From Apis mellifera (Eukaryota; Arthropoda; Insecta; Hymenoptera; Apidae), in contig NC_037651.1 in assembly GCF_003254395.2 (NCBI RefSeq), positions 1,364,001-1,428,000 on the forward strand: 64,000 nucleotides of DNA. The letters run 5' to 3'. Below, piece after piece: positions 22,112-34,480 of the stretch. A program made the position numbers and the translations under genes. Under the pieces are notes generated by a model. That model saw only the letters and a list, made by a program, of their open reading frames with translations. It ran no database searches and was not told the DNA's origin. Positions within the stretch are counted from its first letter, which is position 1. Each line of letters starts with the position of its first letter.

Positions 22112-22537
22112 ATGAAAATGTCAATGAAGACAAGAATGAGCAAAATGTTCGTGCAATTCGCCGATTGTAATTCCACCACGGATTTCAGACAATTTAAATT
22201 GTCTTCCGCGGATGAAAGAGCATTATGGCTCGGCCGGGACCTACTTTCCACAGTAAATTACTATCGTGAGTTCACCTTTAGGATGCAATTTACCTTTAGG
22301 ATGTATGAGTCTTCTATTCGGTATCGATGTGGCTCCTCATCTAACGAGCGAGGAAGGATTCGATCCATCTCGAGCGTTGCGGACCATTTTAACACTTTCC
22401 ACGCTTTCGTCTCGATCAACAGTTTCAGATATTCAGGGCAAGTAAGGAAAGTTGATGGCGGAACAATTGTTCCGGCCCGGTTTAAAAGTTTCGAATGGCG
22501 ATTGGATAACGTTCTATCTCACTTATCCGGAGTGTAA
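22112..22537 (+). CDS. Doubtful 141-codon ORF
   Basis: This ATG-initiated frame is among the longest in the window and coincides with a G+C-richer island. The predicted protein has a basic N-terminus (MKMSMKTRMSKMFVQF), no signal peptide, no membrane segment and an Arg/Ser-rich middle. An internal tandem repeat at the DNA level (CACCTTTAGGATG / TACCTTTAGGATG, period 18, about 22273-22303) produces a duplicated FTFRM motif. I recognise no domain. The absence of splice sites and the presence of a slippage repeat argue that it may be a chance frame. Confidence 0.17.
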   Translation: MKMSMKTRMSKMFVQFADCNSTTDFRQFKLSSADERALWLGRDLLSTVNYYREFTFRMQFTFRMYESSIRYRCGSSSNERGRIRSISSVADHFNTFHAFVSINSFRYSGQVRKVDGGTIVPARFKSFEWRLDNVLSHLSGV

Positions 22538-22560
22538 AAACGATTTATCTTCCCACGATA

Positions 22561-22970
22561 AACTGTTCCTCAATGGTTCTTCTCTCCGTTTTATGATTGA
22601 ATTGTTTTGACGAATTATTCTTATTTATTTTTTATTTTCGTGTTACACACGTTTAAATCGTTGATATTGTTTTAAAAAGAAATGAATAAATAAATTTGGT
22701 TGCATTAATTTTTTAAAAAATCATGAAAATTTCACGAAAATTAATAATCAAATGTTCGTTACGCACGCAAATTTTCAATATAAAATTTTTTAATTAACAT
22801 TTCACAAATATCACAATTACTCCAATTTTCCAATTTAGAAATATTTTGGATAGACATTTAAAATTATCAAAATGAAAAACATTTTACGCTTGTCAAAATG
22901 TAATTTCTTATTTAAAATACTGTTATTCTGCGAAAATCAATATCAGAAATCATAATTTTATTACATCTGA
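22561..22970. other. A+T-rich stretch, no gene seen
   Basis: No coding frame or repeat of note was found. Confidence 0.6.
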
Positions 22971-23540
22971 CTTTTTTCTCACATTTCGCATCGATATAAA
23001 CTCGATACCAATTGGACCAATGAGAATCTCGCGCGTGTACGATATTTAAAATTATACACCATTTATCGGGGCGCGTAAGTAGATTCGTAGATTTTAAAAT
23101 AAAAATCTTTGCAATAAAGAGAAATCCAGCTTAAGGCCATGGAATTCCAGCTAACGTGGATAAAAATGTAAATTCTCGTATCACCGGGCTATAACGGTTT
23201 TACGACGAATAAGTCGAGCGAACTTGAGAAGCGGAATCGTACAATTCCCCTTTTCTTCGGGGACATAATGTAATTTCTAACGGTGGATCGAGCCGCTTCG
23301 CTTAGGGAGCTTAGTTCGCTATGCAATTTACCCGGGTTATAAGTCGAGTATCGACCTCCCCTATAATACACTTTGATCCGAAAAATACGATTGAATCAGT
23401 ACGGATTCCAATAACACGAGTTGCTGCTGAATTTACCTCTCTCTTTCTTTGTTTTTTCTCTATCTCTCTCGAATCGAATCGAATCGAATCGAATCGATCA
23501 TTTCATCCACGCGATCGACAGACATTTATTTAATCAATGA
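22971..23540. other. Island with CCAAT words and a donor-like site
   Basis: CCAATTGG (23008-23015) is followed by CCAAT (23017-23021). A consensus splice donor GTAAGT follows GGCGC near 23070, so a short promoter plus non-coding first exon on the plus strand is conceivable. The 60-codon minus-strand frame (23189-23371) and 70-codon plus frame (23321-23533) are unconvincing. Confidence 0.3.
23469..23498 (+). repeat. (TCGAA)n pentanucleotide microsatellite
   Basis: About six uninterrupted copies of TCGAA/GAATC lie at the end of a TCTCTC run. Confidence 0.9.
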
Positions 23541-24370
23541 ATTAATTTATTCGATTGAATTTATTATAGTTTAGATAACACGGTTTATATATTGTTAATT
23601 AAATTGAAATTGAATCATACGTAAACATTCTGAATAATGCTGGTAGTATTTACAATATCTAAAACACAGATTTTTATTTAGATAAATGTTTGTATTCAAA
23701 TAAAATTATATCGAAATACAATTTTTCTTTGTTATATCTTTGTTTTAAAATAATATTTTATTAAAATAAAATTATTGTCTGTTACTTTATTTTAAGTAAT
23801 GTTATTTGAATGACAATATCTTTCCTTTTAACATAATTTTGATTTTTGCTTTGAACTTTATTTTATAGAATGAAATCTGTGCTTTTATAATAAAGATTTT
23901 TAATTATTATAAAAATGATTCAATCTAGGTATGAATATCATATCATTTATTTATCATCTATTTATCTCTTCACGACTAATACTACTTGTTTAATCGTATG
24001 TATATCTTATTTGATTTATATTTTCTATTGGTTTCTTCTTATTTTCTTAGTATGACGGGTCTTATCTACTTCTCTTCTACTTGTCTAATCACGACTGATT
24101 TATACTACTTATCGAACTGTAAAGAGATTATTTGTTTATTTTGTAAATGTATCTTATAAATCGAGTTTCCATCAATTTAACACAATTAATACTTTTATGA
24201 ACGTAATAAAGAAGTTGAAAAATATAACGAAAAAAATATAGCAAAGATAAAGCATGAAAATAACATCGATTAAAGTTCAAAAATTGAAGGAGTACTGAAT
24301 GTAATTTAATCTAATAATCATAATTCATGCACAAATTATTAAATGTTCGAAGAAAATTAATTGGCCAGAA
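23541..24370. other. A+T-rich stretch with a faint duplication
   Basis: CACGACTAATACTACTT (near 23973) is echoed by CACGACTGATTTATACTACTT (near 24092), suggesting an old ~120-bp duplication. No gene is seen. Confidence 0.45.
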
Positions 24371-24515
24371 ATTCCAACGATTAAAATGAACTTCCCTGCC
24401 TCTAAATTCCTCTTTATTCATCGATAGAAGCTAATCACTTTGTCTCTAGAAAGTATTCCAACTTTCTGAGACATTCATCCTATCTGGAATCTTCTCTTCG
24501 AGCCTTCCTTTGATA

Positions 24516-24545
24516 ATGATAATGAACGTCCATGATAATGAACGT
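24516..24545 (+). repeat. Perfect 14-bp tandem repeat
   Basis: ATGATAATGAACGT occurs at 24516-24529 and 24532-24545. The copies lie in a small island (24371-24560). Confidence 0.85.
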
Positions 24546-24560
24546 TCACGTATCGGAGTT

Positions 24561-25790
24561 TAAAGAATTTCTAACTTCTTCTAAATGGTTAAAAATTAAC
24601 TTGTTTCAATCCTTTTGAATACGTTGTCTATTCTATACAATTTTTCCTCTATGAAATTCTATAGAAATTTCATTATATAAAAGTCTCTCCCTCTTTTATG
24701 TTATAATTTTCTCTGCTATAACATCATTATTTTCATTTAACTCAGTTATTAAATTAATATTCAAAATATTACTATATCTTAGACTCTATTAAAGAATTTT
24801 TTATTAAAAAATTGTTTGTGAACAATAGAAATATTTTTACTGGATTAAAACAAACTTGTTTATTCTTAAACTTTTTTCTTTATTTTTATTTTAAAATCCT
24901 TTCTCTTCTATATTATTATTCTCTCTTGTTATTTTAATAATGATATAATTTTAATATCAATAAATTTTGATTAAAAATATATTGCACAATTTTTTTCATA
25001 AAAAAAAAATATTTTAGAATTTTTTATTTTTAATCCTCGCGTGCAGAAAGAAAACTGACAATGTTTAAAATTATACTCGCTCTCCCTATTTATATTTATA
25101 GACGTGTAAACTAAAAATGAGACATAAACATAAACACGTGTTTAACAGATAATAAAATCCTTCCTTCGTTTCAGTTACCCCTGACCTTTATTCTCTTACA
25201 AACCTCTCCTTTCATCATACTTTCCACTAAGGATTGATCTTTCAAACTGTATGTAAAATCCTTTACATACTTCGAGACAGTTTAAATATACATCGTTTAA
25301 CCTCGATTTAATTTCCAACGAATTATATTCTCGTACTTTTCGTTTATTATTCGCGATTATATCAAATTAATTAATTAAAAGTCAAAGAGAAAATTCGAAT
25401 TTTTTATTTGTTATTATTGTATTTCTGGTTTATATTTCTACATTGAAAGAACTTTTCGCAAAATAACCAAGAAACAAACAATTATTATAATTTTTTTTTA
25501 AATTCAAAAGTTGAAAGCAATATATACATCCTTGATAAAATATTTTTCGATTTTAATATTAAATAATAAGAAATATATATTGAAAAATAATAAAAAGATA
25601 CGTATCTATTAATTCTTCAATAAATTTGCAAATAACTTGTTTGTACAATAATATCCTTGAAAAAAAAAAAAAGAAAATTTTCAGATCAACAACTATCTAG
25701 ATATATTCGTAGATTCAAAAAAAACTTTTCATTATACGTATAAGGAGATACTAAATTTTCCAAGAAAAAAAATTACGACGTTCATATCAC
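24561..25790. other. A+T-rich stretch, no gene seen
   Basis: No coding frame or repeat of note was found beyond homopolymer runs. Confidence 0.6.
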
Positions 25791-26047
25791 GTATCAAAAC
25801 TTGTTTCTCATTGTCGGAGACCACTACTGGACCGTGCAACGATGCACGAGAGAAAAAGAGAGAGAGAGAAAAAAAAAATTCTCTAATCTACACGCGAAAC
25901 TCCATTTAATTACAATGAGAAAGTGGAAAACTGATATACACGCGCTGTATACGAAACGAAACTCATTTACTCACAGCCATTATACCGTTTTTCAATAGCG
26001 ACATACCGATGCAATCTCGTGTAATGCGGGAAATTTCGCCATGGCGG

Positions 26048-26098
26048 AAAAAAAAAAAAAAAAAAAATCCGGGAGAGTAAAAAAAAAAAAAAAAAAAA
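26048..26098 (+). repeat. Twin A20 homopolymers
   Basis: Two runs of twenty A (26048-26067 and 26079-26098) are separated by TCCGGGAGAGT. Such paired tracts are nucleosome-disfavouring and prone to length change. Confidence 0.9.
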
Positions 26099-26171
26099 GT
26101 GGTGGTAGAAACACGAACACGTAGGCCCATTTTTTGGAGGTTTTTTCGGGCGAGAGAGCCGGAGGAACGGC

Positions 26172-26190
26172 GGGGGGAGGGGGAGGGGGG
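26172..26190 (+). other. G-quadruplex-capable G tract
   Basis: G6-A-G5-A-G6 gives enough guanines for four or more runs of three with very short loops, which satisfies the usual G4 pattern on the plus strand. It is strikingly G-rich for this A+T-rich window. Confidence 0.7.
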
Positions 26191-26384
26191 TGAACGAATC
26201 AATTTCCCCGAGAGCTGCAAGTCTGCGCAATTAACCATCGAATGCGAATTTTACGGTTCGTTCGTGGACTAGCAACTAGCAAAAATCGAGATTTTTTTTC
26301 CCCCTCCTCTCCCCTCTCTCCTTCTCCCTCTTGTATTTCAACCGAGTTACTACAATCTATCGAACGACGATAGAAGAGTAGAAA

Positions 26385-26469
26385 GAGAAAGAGAGAGAGA
26401 GAGAGAGAAAGGTGTAAGCGTAAAAAGAAGAATCAAGGATGAAAAAAGAGAGAGAGAGAGAGAGAGAGG
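26385..26469 (+). repeat. Two (GA)n microsatellites
   Basis: GA runs at about 26385-26410 and 26445-26468 are separated by A/G-rich sequence. Confidence 0.85.
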
Positions 26470-26850
26470 GTGAAATGCGCTTGACGGTGCGCAGTTCATT
26501 TTAAACGCACTGATTGATGAGCGAACCTGCAACCAATGGGTTCCAACCCCTGGACACGTCTGTCTAACAAAGCTCGCTTCTCTGAATTGCTCGGCTACCC
26601 CCTTTGCAAGTCGAGCCGGGAAATCTGTATTCTTTCAACGGGGCTGTTGTAAAAAGGGGCTGTAGGATTATTTTATTCGTTGTGAATCGTTCGTGAAACG
26701 CGGCTACCAAAATATTTCTCCGGATACGTGCAGTTTTATCGTGTTGTTTGAAATGGAACTTTTTTCGAAAGAGATCTGCACGGATTGGACAGTGATAGGC
26801 GGTTTCGCGAGAATAATTGTGTTAATGTTAAAACTTTTTTTTATAACGAA

Positions 26851-27290
26851 TTGGAATAATTCGAATAACGAAATATAAAAAAATATATAAAAAGTTTAAA
26901 GAATAATTGAGATCGAGGGATTAGTTTTTAAAAGGGAAAAGTAACATTTTAAAATTTGGAATTACTTTTTTTCAATTAGTTATATCGAATCTTTCGCGAA
27001 TTTCAACAATAATTTCACGAGATATTACAAAATTCAAATTTAACATTATTCTTGGATTTTGGAATACGTTAATTTTAAATCAATATTTTTATAATAATAA
27101 TTTTAAATTAATTTCATTTTATTTGTTTATTTGTTAAAATAGTTTTATTCAAAATATATAAATGATAATATTGTCTTTAGTCATTTTTTTAATTAATCTA
27201 TAAAAACATTAAAATAATCTTTAGATATACAATAAGAATGAATCGTTTCCATGTTCGAATGATAATAAATAAAATAGTTTTAGATATTCT
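26851..27290. other. A+T-rich stretch, no gene seen
   Basis: No coding frame or repeat of note was found. Confidence 0.6.
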
Positions 27291-27368
27291 AATAGAATAG
27301 AATGGAACGATAAATTGTCTCCGACTTTGAATTCGGATCATTCTGACTCACTCTGACTCGCGGTTCAT

Positions 27369-27392
27369 TTTCTATATTGATTAATATAGAAA
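27369..27392. repeat. 10-bp perfect hairpin
   Basis: TTTCTATATT (27369-27378) and AATATAGAAA (27383-27392) pair around GATT. The hairpin lies in a small island (27291-27560) that also has a tandem TCTGACTC (27342-27359) and an ETS-like ACCGGAAGC near 27453. Confidence 0.65.
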
Positions 27393-27560
27393 GATTTGCA
27401 ATTTGCGAACCCCAGCAAGTTTTCTCCCTTTTCAATCCATTGATCGACTAAACCGGAAGCACTTTCATTTTCGTTGTTACTCGAAGCGGAAATAAGACAA
27501 ACGTCCCTCGATTACTTTTTTTTTCCTTTCGTTAATCTAAATTTCGCGATTCTTTCGATG

Positions 27561-28600
27561 CGTATAAATTAAATTTCTCGCAAATCCTTTAATCTTTTAA
27601 TTCTTTTAGTTTGATTCATTGATAGAAATCTTAATGTTATCATTTAGAAACATATTTCGAAATAAAAAGTATTTTTGTAAAGATTACAAAGATAATTGCT
27701 TGCGATAAATAATATTAAACTTGAAGAAAATTAAAAAATAATGTTTTTTGGAATAAAAATAATTTTGATGAATCAAAAGTTTGTTGTTATTCGTTGGTTC
27801 AATTGTTTGCATAAGGATATCCATTCAACACATCAAGTTAATTAAATAAGTTGCTCATATTTGTAAATAACACAATAAATAATATAAAATAAACACTCTG
27901 TTGAGAGAAACAAACTCAAGCTCGTTTCTTTTACAATTAACAGAAATACAGATCGTTAATGTTAAGCATACATTAGCGTGTAAATATCTTTTGTAAATAA
28001 TTTTATATTCCAATTTCGACAGATGTACTTATTGTTCATTTATTCCTAACATTTTTTTCTTCTTTTTCTTTTTTTTTTTTTTTTCCATTCTTCGAGTTGG
28101 TTGAATAAAATCGATGGATTTTAACGCGACGGTCGTGCAATCAAAAATGATTTATTTTTCCATTCCCCTATTCGTTATCGCATGACAAAGGAACGGGGTA
28201 GGTTTCTAATAAAATCGTAAATAAAACCTCTGGGTCCTATTGTAGTCTTGACGAAAGGAGATTGAAAGAGAAATGGGCGAATTTAAATACTTCTTTTCGA
28301 TCCGATCTTTTAATTCGATTCAAAAAAGTTTAATAAACATTATTATTGAAATTTAAATTATCGTGGGAATTTTATTAAGATCAAAGAAATATTTTCGTTT
28401 ATTTTTATTTTTATTGCATTATTTCATTAATAAATAAATTAATTAATTTTTTTAAAGGAATAGAAATTAGTTAATTAATTAAACGAAACCTGCAATTTTA
28501 ATAATATATAATATAGCAGGGTATTTTTTTTAATTATAAAAGATTATCGAGTTCAACATTTTCTTTGTAAAAAGTTAAATAATTATATATATCGCTTTAT
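27561..28600. other. A+T-rich DNA with a weak island
   Basis: The segment 28081-28330 is modestly richer in G+C. No coding frame is seen. Confidence 0.5.
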
Positions 28601-28607
28601 TTGATTA

Positions 28608-28738
28608 TTAATATAATTAATATATAATTATATATAATATAATTAATATATAATTATATATAATATAATATATAATAATATAATTATATATAATATAATT
28701 AATATATAATTAATATATAATTAATATATAATTAATAA
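28608..28738 (+). repeat. A+T minisatellite
   Basis: Units of the form AATATAATTAATATATAATT with a variable (AT)n tail recur, starting at about 28608 and 28634 and later contracting to repeated TAATATATAAT words up to 28738. The array is entirely A/T. Confidence 0.85.
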
Positions 28739-28849
28739 ATAAAAGATTTCTTTCCTCGTTGTTATTTATTTTATTTCGTAAATTACAAAAAAGAAGATAA
28801 TCATAAGCGTTCATAATATTATATTCTTTAAGTGAGACTTTGAAAATAA

Positions 28850-30170
28850 GAAAAAAAAAAATTTGATGAACGAATTCTAACAATCGTCACGTCGTTATTT
28901 TCTCAGACTTGGCAAGAAAAGAATTGAAAAATCTGATTTATAATTCATCATAGAGTGTAATAAAAAAAAAACGGTCGGTCTTATATATCTATAAAACAAA
29001 TTACTCATATGTAACGGCCAATTACGACTGCCCATTACGTTCCTCGATTTATTATATAATGTTTATCGCTCTCCAGAGCACAATCCGTACCGTGAACATT
29101 ATAAATGCAAATGAATTGCCCCATTGTTCCCCAAACATGCATATAATATTCGTATACATTACAATTACAATAAAATCGAATTTTATTATGATCATCGATA
29201 ATTTTTTCTTTTTAGATTTGTTCGCGAATATTTTAATAACTTGCCGATAATCTGCGTCAGAATGTGCATAATAAGCAATATAAACTGAAAGAAGATGATT
29301 CTTTGTTCAAAAATAAGTCGAAAATGTAGAATGACAATTTTCGATATAAAGCTTCCTTTTCGAGTAAATTAATTATTGAAGTTCCATGAGCGTGCACTTG
29401 AGAGAGAAACGATTGGAGATGTTTCTTCGCGTTGTATTCATAATTTTAAACAATGCCATCACTCATATATTACAATGTACAATCTCTTATCGTTCCTATA
29501 ATTACGTCTAATTATCTTTCGAGTTATTGGCACAAATACAAAGAGATACGTTCTGCCAAAACTTCTCAAGTGCTCTCGCATAGAATTTCAGAAAGTGAAT
29601 TTTCTGAAAAACGAGACCTCGTATCAAAAATTCTCATTTCTACATTTTCGATTTATTTTTGCACGAAGTATCGACCTCCTCTCTGAATCGTAATTTTCGA
29701 TACGTATTATTGTATACAATGTCATTCTTCAATTAATACATTTATTATTATGAAATAAAAATTCGAGAAGGAAATACACTAATTATATTAAATAATTAGC
29801 AAGAAACAAATTTCAATCAAATGCATATTAATTTATATCTATCCTTTTCTCTCGCGAGTTATATATAAATGGAACACCGTCGTAGCATTGCGGTATCGAT
29901 TGGCATTCACCACTGGGATACAATCGCGTGCTTGGTAATAATTTAGCATTCTTTAAATACAAAACTTCTCCAAAGTATTTCACAATCGCGATTTAACGAG
30001 AAATCAACTACGCGAAACGCGCACCGGGGAACGAATGAACTTTGGATTAGCCTTGAACCGCGATTACCCTTGTATAGCCAGCTCCACTTCGATCGCGGTT
30101 TCCACATCTTTTGTTTTTGTAGAACGTGTTCAAAACGAGTCCAGAAATCTTTTTCTATTACCATTTATAG
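28850..30170. other. Patchy weak islands, no convincing gene
   Basis: Moderate-G+C patches at 28870-29110, 29340-29700 and 29840-30170 alternate with A+T-rich DNA. The short frames (29059-29250, 29453-29686, 29943-30164 minus, 30035-30226) show no recognisable motif. Confidence 0.4.
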
Positions 30171-30870
30171 GTAATAATATTTTAAAAGGTATATGCTTAA
30201 ATATATGCTTTACTAAAAATAATTAAATTGTTATTTAATAATATGAAATGAATTTTATTAAAATCGAACAAAAAATAACTTTGATTTATATCTATTTAAG
30301 ATAATTAGAAAATATTTTTGCATTCTTTAAATTCGAGTTTGGGATGAATAAAAATTTAGATGAGAAAAATATATCATTTTATCTTTACATTCTTTAAAAT
30401 TTGAATACTTGAATTAAATAAAAATAAAAGATATATTAAATAAGATATATAATATTGGAAAATATTTTGAAATTTCTGAGAAAATTAATTTACAATATAT
30501 TAAGCTACTTTATCTTTGCATCTTTTGTATATTAGAAACGTATTTGAATTAAATAAATCTCAGAAATATACGTATCAATATTTCTCAAAAACTCTTGAAG
30601 AAAAATATATTTTCCATTATTATAAATTAACGTTTGTAAATAATCTTTGAAAAAAAATTCTTTTCCATTCATCATAACCATATCTCATGCAAAAGATGCA
30701 AAGGAGCAGAAACATATTTTCTTTGAATTTTCATTTATTTATTTATTTATTTTTTTTCATTTTTATAATATTATTCCTATTCACGATTTTACCATCTCGT
30801 TCCTTTTGTCATGTTTCATCCTTTGATTTACGTCAATTACAGATATTTCTCACCCGTGACATTAGAATCC
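30171..30870. other. A+T-rich stretch, no gene seen
   Basis: It includes an (ATTT)n run at about 30731-30757. The 65-codon frame across it (30687-30884) gives a poly-F/I/L segment and is not credible. Confidence 0.55.
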
Positions 30871-30887
30871 TTATTACAGCATAGATA

Positions 30888-31025
30888 ATGTGGCTTTTAC
30901 CGAAGGTGTTAGAACGACACAGCCGCAATTGTGGTCGCCATGTCGCCAAACGTTCCATGGCGGTATGTCAGGTCGACATGCTAAACCACGAAATTCACTT
31001 TACAAGCCACGATGCCCGTACTTGA
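30888..31025 (+). CDS. 45-codon ORF in a sharp G+C island, possible small exon
   Basis: I do not recognise the product. The ORF begins MWLLPKVLERHSRNCGRHVA, contains a KR pair, two cysteines and a His-rich C-terminus, and ends at TGA. An in-frame TAG six bases upstream fixes this ATG as the earliest start. The segment is far richer in G+C than either flank. Splicing signals are plausible: TTATTACAG ends at 30879, and a strong-looking donor GTATGT starts at 30963 after GGCG, which would define an ~83-nt exon starting just before the ATG. The minus strand is also open over the same bases, so openness is not decisive. Direct repeat GTCGCCA (30934-30940, 30942-30948) and ACCACAA/AACCAC Runt-like words make a regulatory element an equal possibility. 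Confidence 0.18.
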   Translation: MWLLPKVLERHSRNCGRHVAKRSMAVCQVDMLNHEIHFTSHDART

Positions 31026-31075
31026 GGGCCTAACGCTGCTAATGACGCCTTGATCTTTTGAATTTTTCAATTTCC

Positions 31076-32085
31076 AAATAAATGTTTAATTTTCTCACAA
31101 TTGTGAGAATGAAAAAAAAATGTAAGTAAAATAATGAGAATTGAATGCCTTAGCAGTTTTGAATAACAAATCACGTATATACATGTATATTCTTGTTCAT
31201 AAATATAGTATTATTAAGAATGAGATATTTCTTAATCATCTTTTGAGTTACGATTTTTTTTTCAAAATAAGAAAAATTTGAAAATCTAACTAATAATTTT
31301 ATTGTAATAGAAGAAGAATGGAAATTTTGAATTAAGTAAGAAAGTCGTTTTGATCCTCTTATATAAAGTATAGTAATGAAATTATATTGAAATAAATGGT
31401 AAAAATCATTAAAAATAATTTTCAAAGGTGATCTATAAATTAAAATAATCATTGCTCTATAAATCGTTAAATTTAAATACTATAAATACATATTTTAGAA
31501 TATAATTATTATTATTATTTTTTTTTTTTAATAATCTGCATAAATCATTATATCTTATTCTATAATTGGAAATTATGAGTGATCTTAATTATTTTATAGT
31601 AGTGAGACTTAGTAATTCATAATTTTAAGTAATTCATAATATATATTTCAAATATTATAAAAACAATAAAGACAAAGATAAATTTTGGTAATTATATTAA
31701 AATCATTATTTAAAAAATATAATTTACTTTTAATTCTAGAATGAATAAAATAATTTAATCATAAAAAACTTTTATTATTACCTTTTTGATAAAATCATAT
31801 TTCCATAAGAATTTATTTATAAACAATTTATTCATAATAATATACAATAATAAACAGAGAAAATTTTAAAGATACGATATAGAATTCTCTAATATCGTTA
31901 AAAACTGATCTTCCATGTTAATTCCATAAAATGAAATAAAAAATGCATAATTTCATATTAATAATTTTCTTTGCAAATATTATAAATCATATAAAAATCA
32001 ATTTTATTTCTTTCGAATAATTTTCAACGTATCATATCATATCAATATAGAACAATATAAATTTTTTCAAAAAAATTATCCAAGT
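31076..32085. other. A+T-rich stretch, no gene seen
   Basis: It contains an (ATT)n/T-run at about 31507-31531. The 93-codon minus frame at 31171-31452 is I/N/F/K/Y-rich and not credible. Confidence 0.6.
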
Positions 32086-32089
32086 CGAA

Positions 32090-32960
32090 GCATCTCCCAA
32101 AACTTTTTCCTTGAAAATAGGTTAATACTCTTCCAAAGAGAACAACGTGCTGCATCGATGAATGCATTAAAAATTACACAAACTCATTCAAAAAAAAAAA
32201 AGCAAAGTTGATCTCTAAAAATTTTTAAAATTATCAAATTATTATATTTGAATATCACTCGATTCTCATCTAAAGCATTATCATATCATCGAGAAACATA
32301 TATTCCAAGTCGTAACATTATTTTATTCAATTTCTTCTGTCGTGTTTCATTTCAAAACAAACAAAATAAAGAGCACGAAAGGGAAGACGAAATTGAACCG
32401 AAGTTAAAAGTTCATCGCCCAGATCCACCGTTTGTCCTTACAAGCTAATACACGAAAGGAAATTCTTTTGAACGAAACTGCATCCCTACCTGTTCTGTTG
32501 TTCGTCGACAGTGACAGACGGGAGGGTTGTTAGACGTTGGCGGAGGCAACGGGGTTGCTCGCCCCGTCGCGATGCTCACCGGCCCTCGAATCGCTCGAGA
32601 GCGGCCAGACCCTCTTTCGCGTCCTTTGATCTGCCAGCAACCCCCAAAACGAGCACTACACCATGCTCCTCGGTCCTGTTCAATTCACCCCCTTCCTCCT
32701 CCTTCGGCCTACGCATGCCAAGAATTCTGAAAGCATTAGAGGAAGGAACACGTGAGAAACGTGAAAGCGGATGGATTTCTTTTCGAATAAGACGAATTTT
32801 TCTTGGGGAGAGAAATCTGAGAGATGGAAACGATGTTTCCCGCGAATACGTTACAAGCTTTTACGAAAATTTGGAATCAATTTTTCAATCGCTTACAATA
32901 TTTCCTTATACAGTGTTTCGTTTCTTGTCAGAAATAAAAGGACTATAATTATATAAGTAC
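32090..32960. other. CpG-rich island, doubtful ORFs
   Basis: The most G+C-rich part is 32500-32730. A 145-codon plus frame (32511-32948) and an overlapping 67-codon frame (32527-32730) are both open. They give Arg/Ser/Pro-rich protein without recognisable domains, which is what CpG-rich DNA yields by chance. Confidence 0.35.
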
Positions 32961-33590
32961 AGAATCTCGATTGAACAATTGAAAAAAAATGTTTATTAAT
33001 CTATCGAGTATAATTTATTTAATGATAATGAGATTTCTTTATCTTTTTTTTCATTTTGAATTTAATTAAAAAATCTTAAATTCTTGAATTTTTAAAATAT
33101 TGAGATTCTGTCGAGATTAATTAAAATTAAAACAATTGGAAAATTAGATTATTTGGATTGCAATTTTTCTTAATCTTTTAAATATTTAAAAATAAAATAA
33201 AAATATTCTCTTTTTCTTATGATTTCATTGAAACGATAAAAAATAAAATTCTCTTATTGTGTTTAATATATAAGGATAACAAATATTATCTTATTATTGA
33301 TCAAAATTTCATCTCAATATTAAAGTTAAATCTATTAAAAATTTTCCAATCTATCGACTTTTAAATTCAATCATTACAAATCATCTTCGAATTAAACGAT
33401 CATAGATAATACAGCGTTCTAAATAATCTAATCACGAATCGTTCACGAAAAAATTAAAAATATCTCGAATCTTGCACATTTAACATCCTCGTTAAATTTC
33501 ATGCTTTTCAAATAATAATCAAAATCGTACATAAAACAATATTTTGAAACATTTCAATAATTCATTTTAGAATTTTAAAAAAAATAAATC
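32961..33590. other. A+T-rich stretch, no gene seen
   Basis: No coding frame or repeat of note was found. Confidence 0.6.
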
Positions 33591-34250
33591 GAAGCTATTC
33601 TCCCTAAAAAGAGACCCTCGAATATCGAGCGATGAGGACATCGATTGTTTCGATCAAACACGACGAATCTTCTATTCTCTCGGCATATAATAAAGAAATT
33701 TAATCATAGCCAGACAGTTGAATAATAGAGACGGCAAATAAATTAAATGCATCACAAGCTTGAACGTTTCTCTTTTCACAACACCTTCATTATTCCATTC
33801 ATCTTCGGCACGTATATACACACGGGCAAGGAAACTCGTCACATAATAACAATTATTAACCCTTCCTTTGTGCACCATTTCATCATCCCGTTAATGTCCT
33901 TCTCGTTAATATCCACGGATTCCACGTGGTTCTACCATGCGAAACATCGGTACAGGGCTGTAATAACTGTCAGGTGCGGGGACGTAATTACCAGCAGCCT
34001 GTGTGAAAGCAACACCAGTTTCGAGAGGAAGATTTGTTTTGTTCCGGGAATCGTGACGCTTGAAAGCGTGTGTTGAAACGGAATCTTGAAACACGCCCCC
34101 GGAATTTCAAATACCCTTAATTTCTTTAATTCATTTTAGTCTTCGAACTTCATTTGAATCCATAACGTGAAAAATAATAATTTTCCTCATCGATCCAATC
34201 GAAGAATGCGAATTTGTGAATTGGAAATAATTTTTATTTCGAATTTAAGG
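33591..34250. other. Island, no convincing gene
   Basis: Plus (33747-34076, 109 codons) and minus (33672-33878, 33906-34094) frames overlap and contradict each other. No family motif is visible. Confidence 0.35.
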
Positions 34251-34480
34251 GTCCATTTAATTTATGACTCGTTTAAGAAATAATACTATTTGAAATAATT
34301 TTTCGACTCAAATTTAAATAATTAAATAATCTGTTGTGATGTATAATTGTTCAAAATTGTTCAGGTTTAAGAATAATTATTCTATAATTATTTGAATACG
34401 CCATGGAATATATTCGAAAAATATTTCTACTTCAATACGATGTAACACGAATCCTTATTATTAAAATAATAATATTATTA

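Larger units (their letters stand above)
25791..26850. other. Low-complexity CpG island, promoter-like
   Basis: A 1-kb block combines a CGCCATGGCG palindrome (26037-26046, with Pho/YY1-like GCCAT on both strands), twin A20 tracts, a G-rich tract, a C/T tract (about 26290-26335) and two GA microsatellites. Frames of 60-91 codons here (25963-26238, 26350-26532 minus; 25801-25998, 26693-26878 plus) are translations of the simple repeats and are not called. Confidence 0.45.

Noticed and set aside
25963..26238. Minus frames of 87-91 codons with poly-F segments
   Set aside because: They are direct translations of the twin A20 tracts and G/C tracts.
32511..32948. 145-codon plus-strand frame
   Set aside because: Arg/Ser/Pro-rich composition typical of CpG-island translation; an overlapping frame is equally open.
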